From NCBI RefSeq assembly GCF_040958095.1, contig NC_091214.1, positions 8,459,201-8,523,200 on the forward strand: DNA of 64,000 nucleotides. Reading direction: 5' to 3'. This DNA is from Procambarus clarkii (Eukaryota > Arthropoda > Malacostraca > Decapoda > Cambaridae). Numbering within the stretch: position 1 is the stretch's first letter; every line of letters starts with the position of its first letter. Below, one piece after another: positions 1-10,787 of the stretch. The translations under genes were made by a program, and so were the position numbers. The notes below the pieces were generated by a model that was given only the letters and a program-made list of their open reading frames with translations, searched no databases and was not told where the DNA came from.

Positions 1-728
1 CCCTAAACATGCTAAACATAATCTCACTCCACAAATTTTCTTGTGTCAACTACATTTATAAAACCCTGTTCCTAAATGCAAATCCTGCTCTGAAACTCTC
101 CCTGGACAGATGTAATAGGACCCATTATCACCACACCAGAAATAAATAACTCTTTAATATCCCCAGAGTCAAACTTAATCTGTGTAAACACTCTATGCAA
201 ATAAAGAGACCCAGTCTATGGAACTCACTCCCTACTGAATTAAAAAGCTGTCCAACTTTTGCGTCATTCAAAAACAATACTTAAAAGTACCTAATTTCAT
301 CTTCATAGTTTTTTACCATTTGCTTTAAAAATGCACTGTATCTATTGCTACCCAATCTCCCAATCTTTATGTACCCAATCTGAACATTTTTATCATTGTG
401 ATCATTGCTGTCTTCTTATATGTGCTGTCAATCTGCTGTATGGTGTCTATTAATCTTGTTTAAATTACCAATCAAGCTGTCAATGTAATCAATCAGAGCT
501 TTAATATACCAGTTTGCTTTAATATACTTACTAATCTCTCTCATGTCATTTTTTTTTCTTGCAATGTATTTGTTATCATTTTATTAATTCTGATAGAATT
601 TACCTACTTAAAATTATCTGTTAGATTAAGGACCTGCCCGAAACGCTGCGCGTACTAGTGGCTTTACAAGAGTGTAAATACTGTACTATGCTATGTATTC
701 TCACAAACCCAATGTACCTTCTTGTATA

Positions 729-783
<55 letters not shown>

Positions 784-785
784 AT
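1..785 (+). mobile_element. LINE-A1 3' end: ORF2 C-terminus, 3' UTR and AAAT tail
   Basis: Bases 1-290 encode, with breaks, the C-terminal tail of a CR1/L2-like ORF2 also read at 53054-53780 and 31599-32490 (NYIYKT, CNRTHYHHTRNK and a Trp-Asn-Ser-Leu-Pro segment). An in-frame stop follows NNSL near 150. The 3' UTR carries the family hairpin (stem ACGC/GCGT at 643-653) and ends in an AAAT microsatellite at 727-784. No poly(A) is present, as known for CR1/L2 LINEs. The copy is cut by the window edge. Its tail abuts an antisense LINE-B at 786, so it probably inserted into that LINE-B. Confidence 0.85.
727..784 (+). repeat. (AAAT)n microsatellite tail of LINE-A1
   Basis: About 14 perfect AAAT units directly follow the LINE-A 3' end. 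This is the element's own 3' tail rather than an independent microsatellite, because the same repeat ends other LINE-A copies (57630-57660; antisense at 28386-28430 and 42978-43010). Confidence 0.9.
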
Positions 786-1016
786 TTGGAAGGTCATTAA
801 TGTAGATGAGAAAGAGGAGAGGGCCAAGTATGCTGCCCTGAGGAACACCAATGTTGATGGGTAGGGTGGGAGAAATTGAATTATTCACATAAACATACTG
901 GAGCCTGTCAGTAAGGTAAGACTTAATGTACTGCAGGGAGTGACTTCTGACTCCATAATGTTGTAATTTAAGAAGAAGATTTTGGTGGTTAACAGTGTCA
1001 AAAGCCTTACACAGGT
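786..1016 (-). mobile_element. LINE-B RT fragment
   Basis: Read on the minus strand this is the RT palm segment of LINE-B, with [20 protein letters not shown] and the upstream KAFDTVNH region. It matches the antisense LINE-B at 23469-24866 and the sense copy at 25708-26973. It is bounded on the left by the LINE-A1 tail and on the right by the LTR that starts at 1017. The LTR cut it after CAGGT (1012-1016), the likely 5-bp target site. Confidence 0.85.
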
Positions 1017-1268
1017 TGTTACGACCCTGGGTTCCTCAGTAGAAACCAGAGGTCAAATTATGCTCTAAATAATTTACCTTACATTATTTAGTGCGCTTGT
1101 CGATGCGCATTCCAACCTTCCTTACCAGACGTAAGACAAATTTTGTCTCTCACAGAGCATTCAGACTCTTGAGCTTGTTGTGGATTAAGTATAACATTGT
1201 AGTAATTATTAACTATCCTTAGAACGAGTAAAGTAAACAATATTGTACATCGGTGAAGATTTGTAATG

Positions 1269-1276
1269 TATATAAG
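1269..1276 (+). promoter_or_regulatory. TATA-like box in the 5' LTR
   Basis: TATATAAG lies about 250 bp into the LTR, where an LTR promoter would be expected. The corresponding place in the solo LTR near 45337 reads TGTGCTTAG instead, so the box is not conserved between the two LTRs. No start site can be shown from sequence. Confidence 0.35.
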
Positions 1277-2179
1277 CTGCACGATCACTTAGGTTCTTCC
1301 CGGCAACCACAACAACTCGGGAGCTCGGCGGCTGGACGTTTTTCTTTCTTCTCTGAACGGCTGTGATTGAGTCAACACCTCTACTGTGTTGCTCTGTATC
1401 CCTCTCCTCTTCCCTTACCTTATCCTGTGTCTAGTTTACAAAGCTAAATATCGTGCTGCATGTTCGTTTTCTGGCATAAGTGTGTAGTAATGTGTATAGG
1501 CAACGCTAGAGTTTATATTGCTAAGTCTAAGTGGAAAAAATCTAAGGGGTCTCAGTGGAACCACGTGTGCTCAAGTGGTACCAAGCTGCCTAGAGTCCAT
1601 GCTAGCGTCCCTTGCCTAGTAGACTTTACCCTAGCTTGTCTTAATTGTAAAACCTTGTATCCTGTCTATGTGGACCAAGGCTTTTAACTTAAGACCCCCT
1701 CCCCATCCGGCCCGTTGGCGCCGTGAGGGGGGCTTAGTGGACAGCTGATGGAGTGTGATGCTCCGTGGGACAGTCCTCTGTCCTTTTGTGGCCTTGCACT
1801 CCTGCTGCTGTCTTCTCTAATTGTGGCGGATCGCTTTTCCTTTTCCTTTTGTTTCGTTTTTCTCCCCCCTCTTCTCCTATCTGCTTGTCTTTTCCTGCCG
1901 ACCTTTTGCTTGTTTTGGTTATTCGTTTGGACTTCTATTTTGACGCCCGGGTGCTTGAGGAGGCATACTCTTGCACCCGTAGAACTGTAGTACCCGACAA
2001 CTCGAGCGAGGGGAACCTTTTATTGTCAATCCCCCCTTTCGTCGCTGAACCCGATCTGAACGGACTGACGGTTCTTAAGGTGGCGTTTGTGGGGCATATA
2101 CTCACGACGCACCCCTAGGGGGCCCCGGCATGATCGGCAATAGCTCCCTGTTGGGTGTCCTGCCTCTAATTGTGGCTCC

Positions 2180-3553
2180 ATGGTGGGTATGGGGGCACAT
2201 TCGTGGATGAATTTCTTTCTCTTCATCTATATTTCGTTGAATGTTTCTGTTGTACCCTCTCAGGCTCGTAGGGTGGGCGACCAAGCCCCCGAGTCGGCTT
2301 GTAATGTAAGACCAGGCTCCGTAGCTCCCGCTGCATTGGGCCCCAACCTTGCTCCTCCTTTGACCGTCCTGAATTCATCCCCCAGCTCCCCTTCCTCCTC
2401 TATGGTTGGGTCGAGCTTCAAGCCCCCAGTGGTGACCACTTCGTCCCCTGGTGCGGCTAAGTCTCTCGTTGTGACTACTGCGCCTTTTGACCCCTCTCTC
2501 TCTCTGGGGGTTCTCAACGCCGTCAGCGCCACGGCCGCACTCGCTCGTTTCCTTCCAGTACTGATGCGTATCAGGCCTTATTTGGTCCTGCTTCGTGGGC
2601 CAAATACTTTGATCTCCTTCTCTCTTGATTCTGCGCCTCCTGACGATTTCTCCCTCCATCGGCATCTTGTTGATTCCGTGGATGCATCTGTTACTTTCAA
2701 CCCCACTCGTCTCAGTACATGTGTCGTTGCTGCTCCTTCTCAGGATGCAGCTTCCCGCTTGGCTGCCTTATCCTGCCTTGGCGAGATCCCTGTTCGGGTC
2801 TCAAAGAACACTCAGCTGAATGCCAGTGTTGGCACTATTCTCCTCCCGCCCCATGTTGAAACCGGTGTTCGGAATCTGCAGGACTACCACGATGACATTC
2901 GGCATATCCTTGATGCCCAAGGCCATTCTGTCCTCCAGGTAGATTCGTTTACTCGTTCCTCTCGTGGTCGTCGCCGTCAACCCCTTCGAGTTGTAAAGAT
3001 CACCTTTGATGGTAGGACCCTTCCATCCTCTGTCATTCTTGCTGGTGCTAGGTGCTCTGTCCAGGAGTATATTCCTTCTCCTCGGATTTGTAACAAGTGC
3101 TGGAGGTTTGGGCATGGTGCTCTCCGCTGGTCTGGGACTGTCTCTCTTTATCCTTTGTGTGGGGGTGAAGGTCACTTTAAGTCGGAGTGCACTTCTCCCC
3201 AAGCTCGCTGCCTCAACTGCGGTGAGGCCCATCCTACCTTCTCCCGTGCCTGTATCCATTACAAGCTTGAGGCAGCCGTCCTCAACTTGAAGCACCGGGA
3301 GCGTTTATCTTTTCCCGAGGCGAGGCGCCAGGTTCGCCGGCTCCCACCTTATGCTAACGTCTCTTTTGCTCGCATGTTGCGCTCTTCCTCTCCTCGTCCT
3401 TCCCACCTTCCTCAGACTCACAACCGTTTCCGGGCCTTGGACCTTTGTTTCATCCTTGTTCTCTGTTGTTGTCTTTTCTCTTCTCGTCGTTGTCTATTCT
3501 TCAATGGAACGATCGAAGTTATTACGCCAATTTCCTCGAACTCCAACTTCTAA
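2180..3553 (+). pseudogene. LINE-F ORF1, gag-like nucleic-acid-binding protein
   Basis: The open frame is 457 aa. It has a Ser/Pro-rich N-terminus, an RRM-like middle (around residues 130-290) and zinc knuckles near residues 300-360: CNKCWRFGHGALRW (last Cys replaced by Trp), then CGGEGHFKSEC and CLNCGEAHPTFSRAC. Such ORF1 proteins bind element RNA in I/Jockey-type LINEs. The first Cys of knuckle 2 also appears lost (PLCGG). The C-terminal about 60 residues already overlap the frame where ORF2 starts, so the natural stop may have been shifted. The exact start is uncertain; 2180 is only the first start codon of the open frame. Confidence 0.75.
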
Positions 3554-4560
3554 TTTCGTGGTTTTCGCCCCTTTGTGTCTGTCTCCAGGAGCCGATGCTT
3601 GGTGCTCGTCCTGGTCGTTTTCGTGGCTATTCCTTTCTCTCCCCATCCCCCCCTCCCAGCTGTTGCTGAGGCTCCTAATTCTTCTGCTCTCTTGATTTGT
3701 GCTGATGTTCCCTTTGTCCCCTTACTTTTTCCTTCGCCTCTCCATCGTTCTGCTGCTCGTATCTTTGTGGGGAAATGGTACACAGTTTGTTCCATTTATC
3801 TCCCCCCGAGTGTCCCGCTTTCTCTTCCTGATTTGAAACACCTCCTGGACTCCTTGCCGGAGCCTGTGCTCCTGCTGGGTGATTTCAATTGTCGTCATTC
3901 TCTTTGGGGTGATGTTCTGACGAATACCCGAGGTCGCCTTCTTGAGCCGTTTATCCTCTCTTCTTCCCTGTCTCTTCTGAATTCTGGTGAGCCCACTCAT
4001 TTTGACTCTCGGACTCGCACCCTTTCCTGTCTTCATCTTTCTCTCTGCTCTTCTTCTCTTTACGTAGATTTCACGTGGCAGGTTCTTGATGATCTCCATG
4101 GCAGAGAAAATTTCCCCATTCTTCTTTCCTTTTTCTCTTTTCGCCCTTCCCTCTCCTTCCCTAGGTGACAGTTTGCTAAGGCGGACTGGAACCTATTTAC
4201 CCTCCGTGCTGCTCTCTCTGACCTCTCCCTTCTGCCTCTCCCTCGAGCTCTCCTCCTTTTTCATGACACTGACTTCGATGCTGCCCTCCGCTCTATTTCT
4301 CGCTCTTCCTCTCGGGGTCCGTGGAAGTGCGTTCCCTGGTGGAATGCGGACTGTGCTCGGGGTGTCCGCTGTAAGCATGCAGCCTGGAAGAGGCACCGCC
4401 GTCGACAGACGGCCGATTCTTTTCTTTTCTTTCAGAAAGCGAGTGCGGTGGCCCGTAGGGCCATCCGTACGGCTAAGCGTGAATGTTGGGCATCTTATGT
4501 CTCCACAATTATGTCAGAAACTCCTCTGCCACAGATCTGGAAGCGTATCCGCAAGATAGC
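3445..4560 (+). pseudogene. LINE-F ORF2 endonuclease domain, frameshifted
   Basis: An exonuclease-endonuclease-phosphatase fold is readable across three frames. It opens with ILQWN then LQEPML (3490-3600; catalytic Asn and Glu equivalents) and continues in a second frame with VCSIYLPPS and LLGDFNCRHSLWGD (3783-3912; catalytic Asp/Asn). The region where SDH would be expected (about 4090-4110) reads GRENFPILL, so the catalytic His motif is lost. Further shifts near 4170 and 4400 lead into the linker before RT. This domain nicks target DNA for target-primed reverse transcription in living relatives. Confidence 0.75.
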
Positions 4561-5631
4561 GGGTAAGTTGGTTCCCGATGTTTCACCAGTCCTTCACCTC
4601 CATGGTACTCTTGTGGCGGACCCGTTGCAGGTCGCTATCGAACTGGGTTCCCACTTTTCTTCTGTTAGCTCTGGTCTTCATCTTCCCCAATCTTTCCTTC
4701 TTCGTAAACCTGTCCTTTAGTCTCGTCCTTTAGATTTCTGCACTCGTCTTCAGCTTCCCTATAATGATCCCTTCTCTCTCTCTCTCTCTGAACTTCTTTC
4801 TGCCCTGGCCCTCTGCGGTTCTATGGCGGCGGGCTCCGATGGTATTCATTATGAGATGCTTCGCCATCTCCCTCCGTGCACGTCTCAGTATTTACTGAGT
4901 CTGTATAATCGGATCTGGGAGTCGTCGTCAGTCCCTGAGGACTGGCTTGATGCCGTTGTCTTCCCTGTTCACAAACCGGGGTCTCTGGGTACTTTCCCTA
5001 AGGACTTTCGCCCTATTGCCCCTCACAAGTTGTGTCGGCAAACTCTTTGAACGTATGGTTAACGTTCGTCTGATGTGGTTCCTGGAACACCATCACCTCC
5101 TCTCCCCTTCTCAATTTGGTTTCCGCAAGTGCCGCAGCACGACAGATGTCCTGGTGAACTTGGAGGTCTATATTCGTACTGCTTTTGCTGCGAAGACCTC
5201 CGTTGTTGCCGTCCTTTTTGACCTGGAAAAGGCTTACGACACCACTTAGCGGTATCATATTCTATCTCAACTTCATTCTTTTGGTCTTCGTGGTCATCTC
5301 CCTCTCTTTCTCCGCAGCTTCCTCTCTCGTCGTTCCTTTCGGGTGCAACTTGGTACCGCTCTCTGCCTCTTTTCAGCAATACGAAGGTGTGCCCCAAGGT
5401 AGTGTTCTGAGCACTACTCTTTTTCTGGTTGCCCTCAATGGTCTTCTTTCCTCTCTTCCTTCAGGTGTCTTCTCCGCTCTCTATGTCGATGATCTTACCC
5501 TTTGTTGTCAGGGTGATGATTCGCCTCTCCTTCAACGCCGGCTTCAACTTGCAATTCATGCCTTGTCGTCTTGGGCCACCGATCTGGGCCTTGGGCCTTC
5601 AAGTTCTCTACTTCTAAGACTTGTGCCATGA
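4448..5631 (+). pseudogene. LINE-F ORF2 reverse transcriptase fingers and palm, broken
   Basis: RT motifs appear in order: GSDGIHYEMLRHLP (4835), FPKDFRPIA (5000), FGFRKCRSTTDVLV (5115), LFDLEKAYDT (5215), EGVPQGSVLSTTLF (5385) and the catalytic YVDDL (5483). The reading frame changes at about 5030, 5250 and 5590, and there are stops at 4718-4720 and after YDTT (5248). The catalytic YxDD is present, but no single frame could yield an enzyme. Confidence 0.8.
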
Positions 5632-7193
5632 CTTTTACTCGGAAACGGGTCGTTCTTCGTCCCTCTTTGTCACTTTATGGTCATCCCCTTGAGTACAAAG
5701 ATTCCGCGAAGCTTTTGGGGTTATTCTTTGACACTCGCTTGTCTTGGTCTCCCCATATCTCTTACCTCCGTGTTGAGTGCTCTAAGGCCCTTACCCTCCT
5801 TCGGGTATTGCCCCATACTTCTTGGGGGGCAGATAGGCGCACTCTCCTTGCTTTACATTCCTCTCTCGTCCTGTCTAAGCTCGATTATGGTTGCCCTGCT
5901 TACTCGTCTGCTTCTCCTTCTACTCTTCGCCATCTTGATGCTTTGCACCATACTGGGTTGCGCCTCAGTTCTGGTGCCTTTCGTTCGACTCCCGTCCTTA
6001 GCTTGTATGTTGACACTGGCTTCCTGTCTCTCCAGGACTGCCGTCATCGCTACTGTCTTCGCTGTCTTGCACGGTCCTTACAACATCCTTCCTCTCGCCT
6101 CTGTCGTGCTTTAACTTTTACCTCTCCTGCGGTTCCTGTTCCTCTTCACCACCTCCCTCTTTCTGTACGGTTATCTCGCCTACAGGATTCTCTTTCCGTT
6201 CGTATTTCTAATGTTTCTCCTCGTGTTGTTCCTTCTATGCCCCCGTGGAGGGTCCCTCTTCCGTGGTTTTTTACATCCTTGACTCGCATCACTAAGGCTT
6301 TTACCCTTCCTACGGTTCTAAAACGCCTTTTCCTTGAGCACTTTTCTTCTCACTCCCACTCCGTTTCTGTCTTCACCGATGGGTCTAAGTCTGCGGACGG
6401 TGTTGGCTACTCTGTTGTTTTTCCTGATCGCACTTATATGTGACGCTTACCTCCGGAGGCGGCTAGCATCTTTACAGCGGAGCTTTATACTATTCTCTAT
6501 GCTCTTCGTCTCCTGCTTTCTCGTTGTCAGTCTTCCTTTGTAGTTGTTGTTGACTCTCTTAGTGCCCTCATGGCTCTCGGGTCCTTTAATCCAGTTCATC
6601 CAGTAGTTGTCGAGATCCAGCACTGGCTGTTTCTTGTTCACAGTAAATTTAAGTCGGTTGAGTTTTGTTGGGTTCCCAGCCATATTGGTGTGTCTTTAAA
6701 TGAGCGTGCAGATGCTGCCACCAAGGAAGCTGTCCGCTCTTGTCCCATCTCTCGTAAAGGTATTCCATATTCCGACTTTTACTCGGTTATCCATTCCTCT
6801 GTCCTTACCCGTTGGCAGGCTTCTTGGTCGTCTGTTACTGGTAACAAACTATGTAATCTTAATTGTTGTGTTTCCTCGTGGCCGTCCTCCTACCACCGTA
6901 ACCGGCGATGGGAAACAGCTCTGGCGAGGTTGCGTATTGGCCATACTCGCTTACCCCATGGTCACTTGATGGAGTGCCGTCCTGCTCCTTATTGTCCTAG
7001 TTGCATTGTCCCTCTTACGGTCGTGCATGTCCTTCTTGAATGTCCTGACTTCCAGGACGAGCGTGTGTCTTGCTTTCCAACCGCCCCTCGCGGTCACCTG
7101 TCCCTCAATAGAATTTTTGGTGACTCGGATACTTTTGATATCGTTCGCCTAATGCGTTTTTGTTCTCGTATTGTCATCCTTGGTGACATTTAG
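5571..7193 (+). pseudogene. LINE-F ORF2 RT thumb and RNase H
   Basis: One frame, interrupted only by a TGA at 6441-6443, carries the RT thumb (KLLGLFFDTRLSW, LSKLDYGCPAY) and a type I RNase H. The RNase H has VFTDGSKSADG (Asp), AELYTILYAL (Glu), VVVDSLSALMAL (Asp) and NERADAATKEA (Asp), so the DEDD set is complete. It ends with a Cys/His segment (YCPSC...HVLLECPDF) typical of this LINE group. RNase H would remove the RNA template during insertion. The stop falls just after the first catalytic Asp. Confidence 0.85.
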
Positions 7194-7580
7194 TGCCCTC
7201 TGATTATTCTGCACATTTGATGGTGCTACATAGTTTTCCCGGTTTGGTGCCTTCTTTTGATAATTACTTACTTACTTTTAACTTAAGATAGTGTGGTAAA
7301 GTAATTATTGTTATTGTTATTTAATGTATATGGGGGGTTGTTAAGAGGGTTAAATAAATAAGTTAGTTAGAAAGGAGTATCCATTCTTCCTGTGAAGGAG
7401 ATCAATTATCTACCTCTAGGCTGACATTTTCTTGAAGCCACTAAGTTAATACTGTTTTATATTTTTATTGGGGGCCGGGCCTATGTGATCTCCATTAATG
7501 GTGATACATCCTGATTCTGACTGCTGACCCTTCTCCGTAATACTCTAGATCCCCATAACAGCCTATAAATTTCTAACAAG

Positions 7581-7598
7581 TGGTTGGTCTGACCGGGA
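7581..7598 (+). promoter_or_regulatory. Primer-binding site of Gmr1-like element
   Basis: TGGTTGGTCTGACCGGGA starts two bases after the LTR end. LTR retrotransposons prime minus-strand DNA from a tRNA whose CCA end pairs with TGG here. I cannot name the tRNA without a search. Confidence 0.55.
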
Positions 7599-7854
7599 GG
7601 AACCTTTTAATTGTAAAAAATTAGATTTTTGAGTGCCAAAACTAAAAATTCTTGTTTTCTGCAGAACGGTTGTGTGTTAGCCTAGGGTCCAGCTCAACTA
7701 GTAAAGAATATATCTTGCACTGACTGGACACCCAGCTGGATCCCTTCACGATTGACGTTAGTGTGGCCTTGTGATAGGTGCCGTGCAAATTTTTGGTTTT
7801 TTCCAATTTTTATTTTTTTATTTTTTATTTTGCTAGGAGCTAAATTAATTAGTG
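7599..7854 (+). other. Leader between PBS and gag of Gmr1-like element
   Basis: No coding signal is seen. It contains a T-rich tract around 7795-7832. The gag ATG follows at 7855. Confidence 0.6.
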
Positions 7855-8973
7855 ATGGAGACTAAAATGCAGGAACTGGCAAAGGACCTTGCAGTGGTAG
7901 AGATTAAAAAGCTCACCAAATCAAATTTAGTATTGTTAGGTCATGAATTTGGCCTCGAGTTAAACGACACTGATAAAAAGTGGATCTTGGTGAATGAAAT
8001 TTTACAGCATTGTATAGACCAAGAACTATTGCCAAGTGATACAATTTTATGCCAGCCCAGTCCAGCTGAAAGTGTAGCTAGTAGAAATATGGAGTTAGAA
8101 TTACAACTAGCCCAGTTAAGACTGGCAGAGCAAAAGGCTAGAGTAGCAGAACAAGAGGCTAAATTGTTAGAACAAAATGCTAAAGTTGAAGAGCAAAGGC
8201 TAAAAAACGATGCAGCAAAAATTAGAGCAGATACCGCTGTACCACCACCTGCCCGGGACTCAAACCCCAGGCATTCTGGTAAAAAGCATAACTTGCCTGA
8301 ATTTTCAGAGTCAGACCCTGAAAGATTTTTCAACCATTTTCAGAGACTAGCCATGTCCATGAACTGCCCAAAGGAAGAGTGGGTGAAAATCTTACAGGGG
8401 CGGCTTAGGGGTAAAGCACAAGATATTTTTATAAACATGCCTAACAACGAGTGTTTTGAATATAGTAAAGTCAGGGAACGAATTTTGAGGGCATATGAAA
8501 TTACGCCTGAAGCTCACCGCCAAGCTTATCGCAACCTTAGGGCTACTCACAACCAACCTTTCACTGAATTTGCTAATGACCAAATTAGATTGTTTGAAAA
8601 ATGGATTCACTTGGCTAAAGCCGAAACATACGAGGCACTTAAAAATTTAGTTTTAGTGGAGAATTTTATAGATAATATGCCAGAGAATGTTGCATGTTAC
8701 ATGAGAGGAAAGATAGAGGTAGATTCTAATATAGTGGATTTGGCCAAGATGGCAGAAAACTACCAGTTGCCGGGCAAAAGGCCCAATAAAAATAATTATA
8801 TCCCACAGAGTAACAAAACTTATACCCACAGCCAGTCCAGACCAGCTCATTCTAACCCTATAACTAATGCACTTTCTGTTTCAGACATAACTAACCCTGT
8901 TAAATTGTCTAGCCCCACGGCACCTAAGGGTGAACCAAAGAGCAATCCTGTTAGTAATGTCTCTTCTCCCTGA
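7855..8973 (+). pseudogene. gag: gag of Gmr1-like element, cut at the zinc knuckle
   Basis: The open frame is about 372 aa from ATG 7855 (a GTG at 7852 is less likely). Residues about 80-125 are a charged coiled coil (LRLAEQKARVAEQEAKLLEQ). Residues about 145-300 form a retrotransposon gag/capsid domain (KHNLPEFSESDPERFFNHF; LQGRLRGKAQDIF; FEKWI). It stops at TGA 8971-8973. The same frame runs on to the first Cys codon of a CCHC knuckle, where the minus-strand Gypsy element is inserted; the rest of the knuckle is at 15733 onward. Gag packages element RNA into particles. The stop makes this copy defective apart from the insertion. Confidence 0.85.
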
Positions 8974-8982
8974 CGTGTCTGT

Positions 8983-9189
8983 TGTGGTGTTTGTATGTTG
9001 CTGAGGAAGTCTTGGTTGTAGGGTTGATATAAAGCCATTGCTTAGTTACTGACTTTAATACTGATAAGCGATTACATGACAAGCTGCTTCCAAGCTGGTA
9101 GCATCCTGTACGCTCTCTGTTTACCTCTCCTCAGCGTCTGAGCCGCAGCACATAGAAAACGGATGGTTCCGTTTTCTGTGAACATGACA
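8983..9189 (-). repeat. 3' LTR of Mag-like element
   Basis: 207 bp, with TG and CA ends. It matches the LTR at 15522-15727 along its full length with roughly 15 differences visible by eye, plus a small length difference near 8990-9000. That much divergence implies an old insertion. On the minus strand it begins TGTCATGTTCAC. Confidence 0.9.
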
Positions 9190-9204
9190 TCCCTCCTTTT
9201 CTTT
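9190..9204 (-). promoter_or_regulatory. Polypurine tract of Mag-like element
   Basis: On the minus strand AAAGAAAAGGAGGGA lies immediately before the 3' LTR. That is the position and composition of the plus-strand primer in Gypsy elements. Confidence 0.75.
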
Positions 9205-9514
9205 AAAAAGAATGAATACAGGATGTCTACCATGCTTGTAGCACAAAGCAAAGTTATTGACACAAAGTAAGTTATTAACATATCAAGAGATATTACATAC
9301 ATTTAACATTAATTAAGCACACAAAGAATTTAAACAACTTAATCCTTACCACAAAGGATTTCAATGTTAAAAATACATATGCAATGTTAAACAAACATGA
9401 AAGAAACTGTAATACAAGGTTACAAAATATTGAATGAGAGATCTGCATTATTTAAATAACATTAAATTTAGTTTAGCATAATAAGTAAATACTTTGCATT
9501 ACATAGGAACACAA
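9205..9514. other. 3' untranslated region of Mag-like element
   Basis: AT-rich DNA between the integrase stop and the polypurine tract. No coding or structured feature is recognised. Confidence 0.5.
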
Positions 9515-10654
9515 TTAATCATCAAATCGTGTAGGGCGTTTAACATGACGTTTAGGACGAGAGTCCCCAAATATAAGAACATCCCTTGATGAATTGTTTA
9601 TTGAGTTATAACTCATTTTTTCTTTTTCTTTTGCACGACTTTGCACTTCATCATTTTCTACACTAGTTGCAATCACTTTGAAATAGGCCATATTACGTGT
9701 TATACTATGATCTCTATTACTAGCTGTTACCATAGTTCCTTTTACACTAATCACTTTATATGGTATTAAATCATACGGCATATCTAGCTTTCCCTCTTTT
9801 TTCTTTTTAACGAGAACAGTATCTCCAACCTTTATGAATTGTTCCTTTGCACGTTGATCATGAGCAATTTTCATTTTGGCCTTGGCTAGTGCATCCTTCT
9901 GAGCGAGACGTTTATCCGTTACCTCGGCTGGCATGACGGGTAGTGAGATCCTCATGGGACGTCCAAATAAAAGTTCACCAGGCGACTTGCCCAGTGTTCC
10001 ATGCGGTGTTGCACGGTAGTTCCTGAGAAAAGCATACATAGCTTGTTTCCAGGATCGTCCTTCGGCATGAGCACAGCGTACCGCTTTCATGAGAGGTTGC
10101 ATGAATCTCTCGACTTCTCCATTTGCTTGGGGATGTAGTGGCATCACACGGCGGTGTTTGAATCCAATATGCTCAGCAAAGTTGACTAAGTCTTGTCCAT
10201 TAAATGGCGGTCCATTGTCCGTCTTGACAACTTCAGGAATGCCAAAGTTTGAAAATATCTTGTCGACTTTCGGGATGACAGCCTTTGCAGATGTGGAAGT
10301 GATGATTTCTACTTCTGGATAACGTGAGTGATCATCAATGACTACCATCAAGTACTCTCCAGTTGGTAGCGGTCCTCAGAAGTCCATCGATACTTCCGTC
10401 CATGGTGCAGCAGGTAGTGGTGAAGGTTGTAGAGGTGTTGGTCTTGAAGTGTCCACTGCAGCTTGGCGAGGGACACAGGCATCATACATGTCCTTTGCTT
10501 GACGATCAATGCCAGGAAACCACACCTTTTCTCGTAGCAGCTGTTTGGTCCTAACAAGACCTTGGTGTCCTTGATGTGCAAGCTTCAGAGCACGTTGCTG
10601 GAGAACAGCTGGAATGACGATACGAGTACCTCGCAACACAGTGTTGCACAACAC
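9515..10654 (-). pseudogene. int: Integrase of Mag-like element, one nonsense codon
   Basis: On the minus strand two halves in one frame are separated by TGA at 10376-10378. The N-terminal half has the HHCC zinc region (LAHQGHQGLVRTKQLL...YDACVPRQ), in which the last Cys of CxxC is Arg. The second half has the core: VVIDDHSRYPEV (Asp), VKTDNGPPFNG (Asp) and HPQANGEVERF (Glu), so D,D,E is complete. A C-terminal chromatin/DNA-binding region follows (KVGDTVLVKKKK). Integrase inserts the cDNA into the host chromosome. The stop and the lost Cys make it inactive. Confidence 0.88.
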
Positions 10655-10663
10655 ACAACATCT

Positions 10664-10787
10664 TAGATTAAGGACCTGCCCGAAACGCTGCGCATGCTAG
10701 TGGCTTTACAAGACTGTAATTACCATATTTGTATCCTCACATTCCTTATGTACATTCTTGTATATGCATAAATAAATAAATAAATAA
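10664..10787 (+). mobile_element. LINE-A2 3'-end-only insertion
   Basis: About 120 bp: the LINE-A2 terminal 3' UTR with the family hairpin (here GCGCATG, one stem position changed), the CTTGTATATGCATAAATA segment and an AAAT tail. It separates the RNase H end from the integrase start of the Mag-like pol. It is extremely 5'-truncated. I could not define a clean target duplication. Confidence 0.8.

Larger units (their letters stand above)
1695..7274 (+). mobile_element. LINE-F: near full-length RNase H-bearing LINE
   Basis: This GC-rich (C/T-rich coding strand) non-LTR retrotransposon of about 5.6 kb is flanked by a perfect 14-bp target duplication, CTTTTAACTTAAGA, at 1681-1694 and 7275-7288. 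Order: 5' UTR, gag-like ORF1 with CCHC knuckles, ORF2 with endonuclease, RT and RNase H, then a short 3' UTR ending in TTACTTACTTA. This architecture is known from the I/Jockey superfamily. It inserted in the sense direction into the Gmr1-like LTR. Base composition differs sharply from the AT-rich surroundings. Several frameshifts and stops in ORF2 make it dead. Confidence 0.9.
1017..7578 (+). mobile_element. 5' LTR of Gmr1-like Gypsy element, split by LINE-F
   Basis: The LTR is the sum of 1017-1694 and 7275-7578, about 968 bp once one copy of the 14-bp duplication at the split is removed. It starts TGTTAC and ends TAACA. It aligns along its whole length, diverged, with the reverse complement of the 986-bp solo LTR at 44602-45587. 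Shared blocks include the CCAGACGTAAGAC segment near 1125, the AGCTGCACGATCA segment near 1275 and the GATAGTGTGGTAAAG segment near 7288. It is followed two bases later by a TGG-start primer-binding site. No 3' LTR is found in the window. Confidence 0.85.

Noticed and set aside
1748..2118. Two overlapping frames upstream of LINE-F ORF1
   Set aside because: They lie in the C/T-rich 5' UTR, have low-complexity Leu/Ser/Phe content and no family motif.
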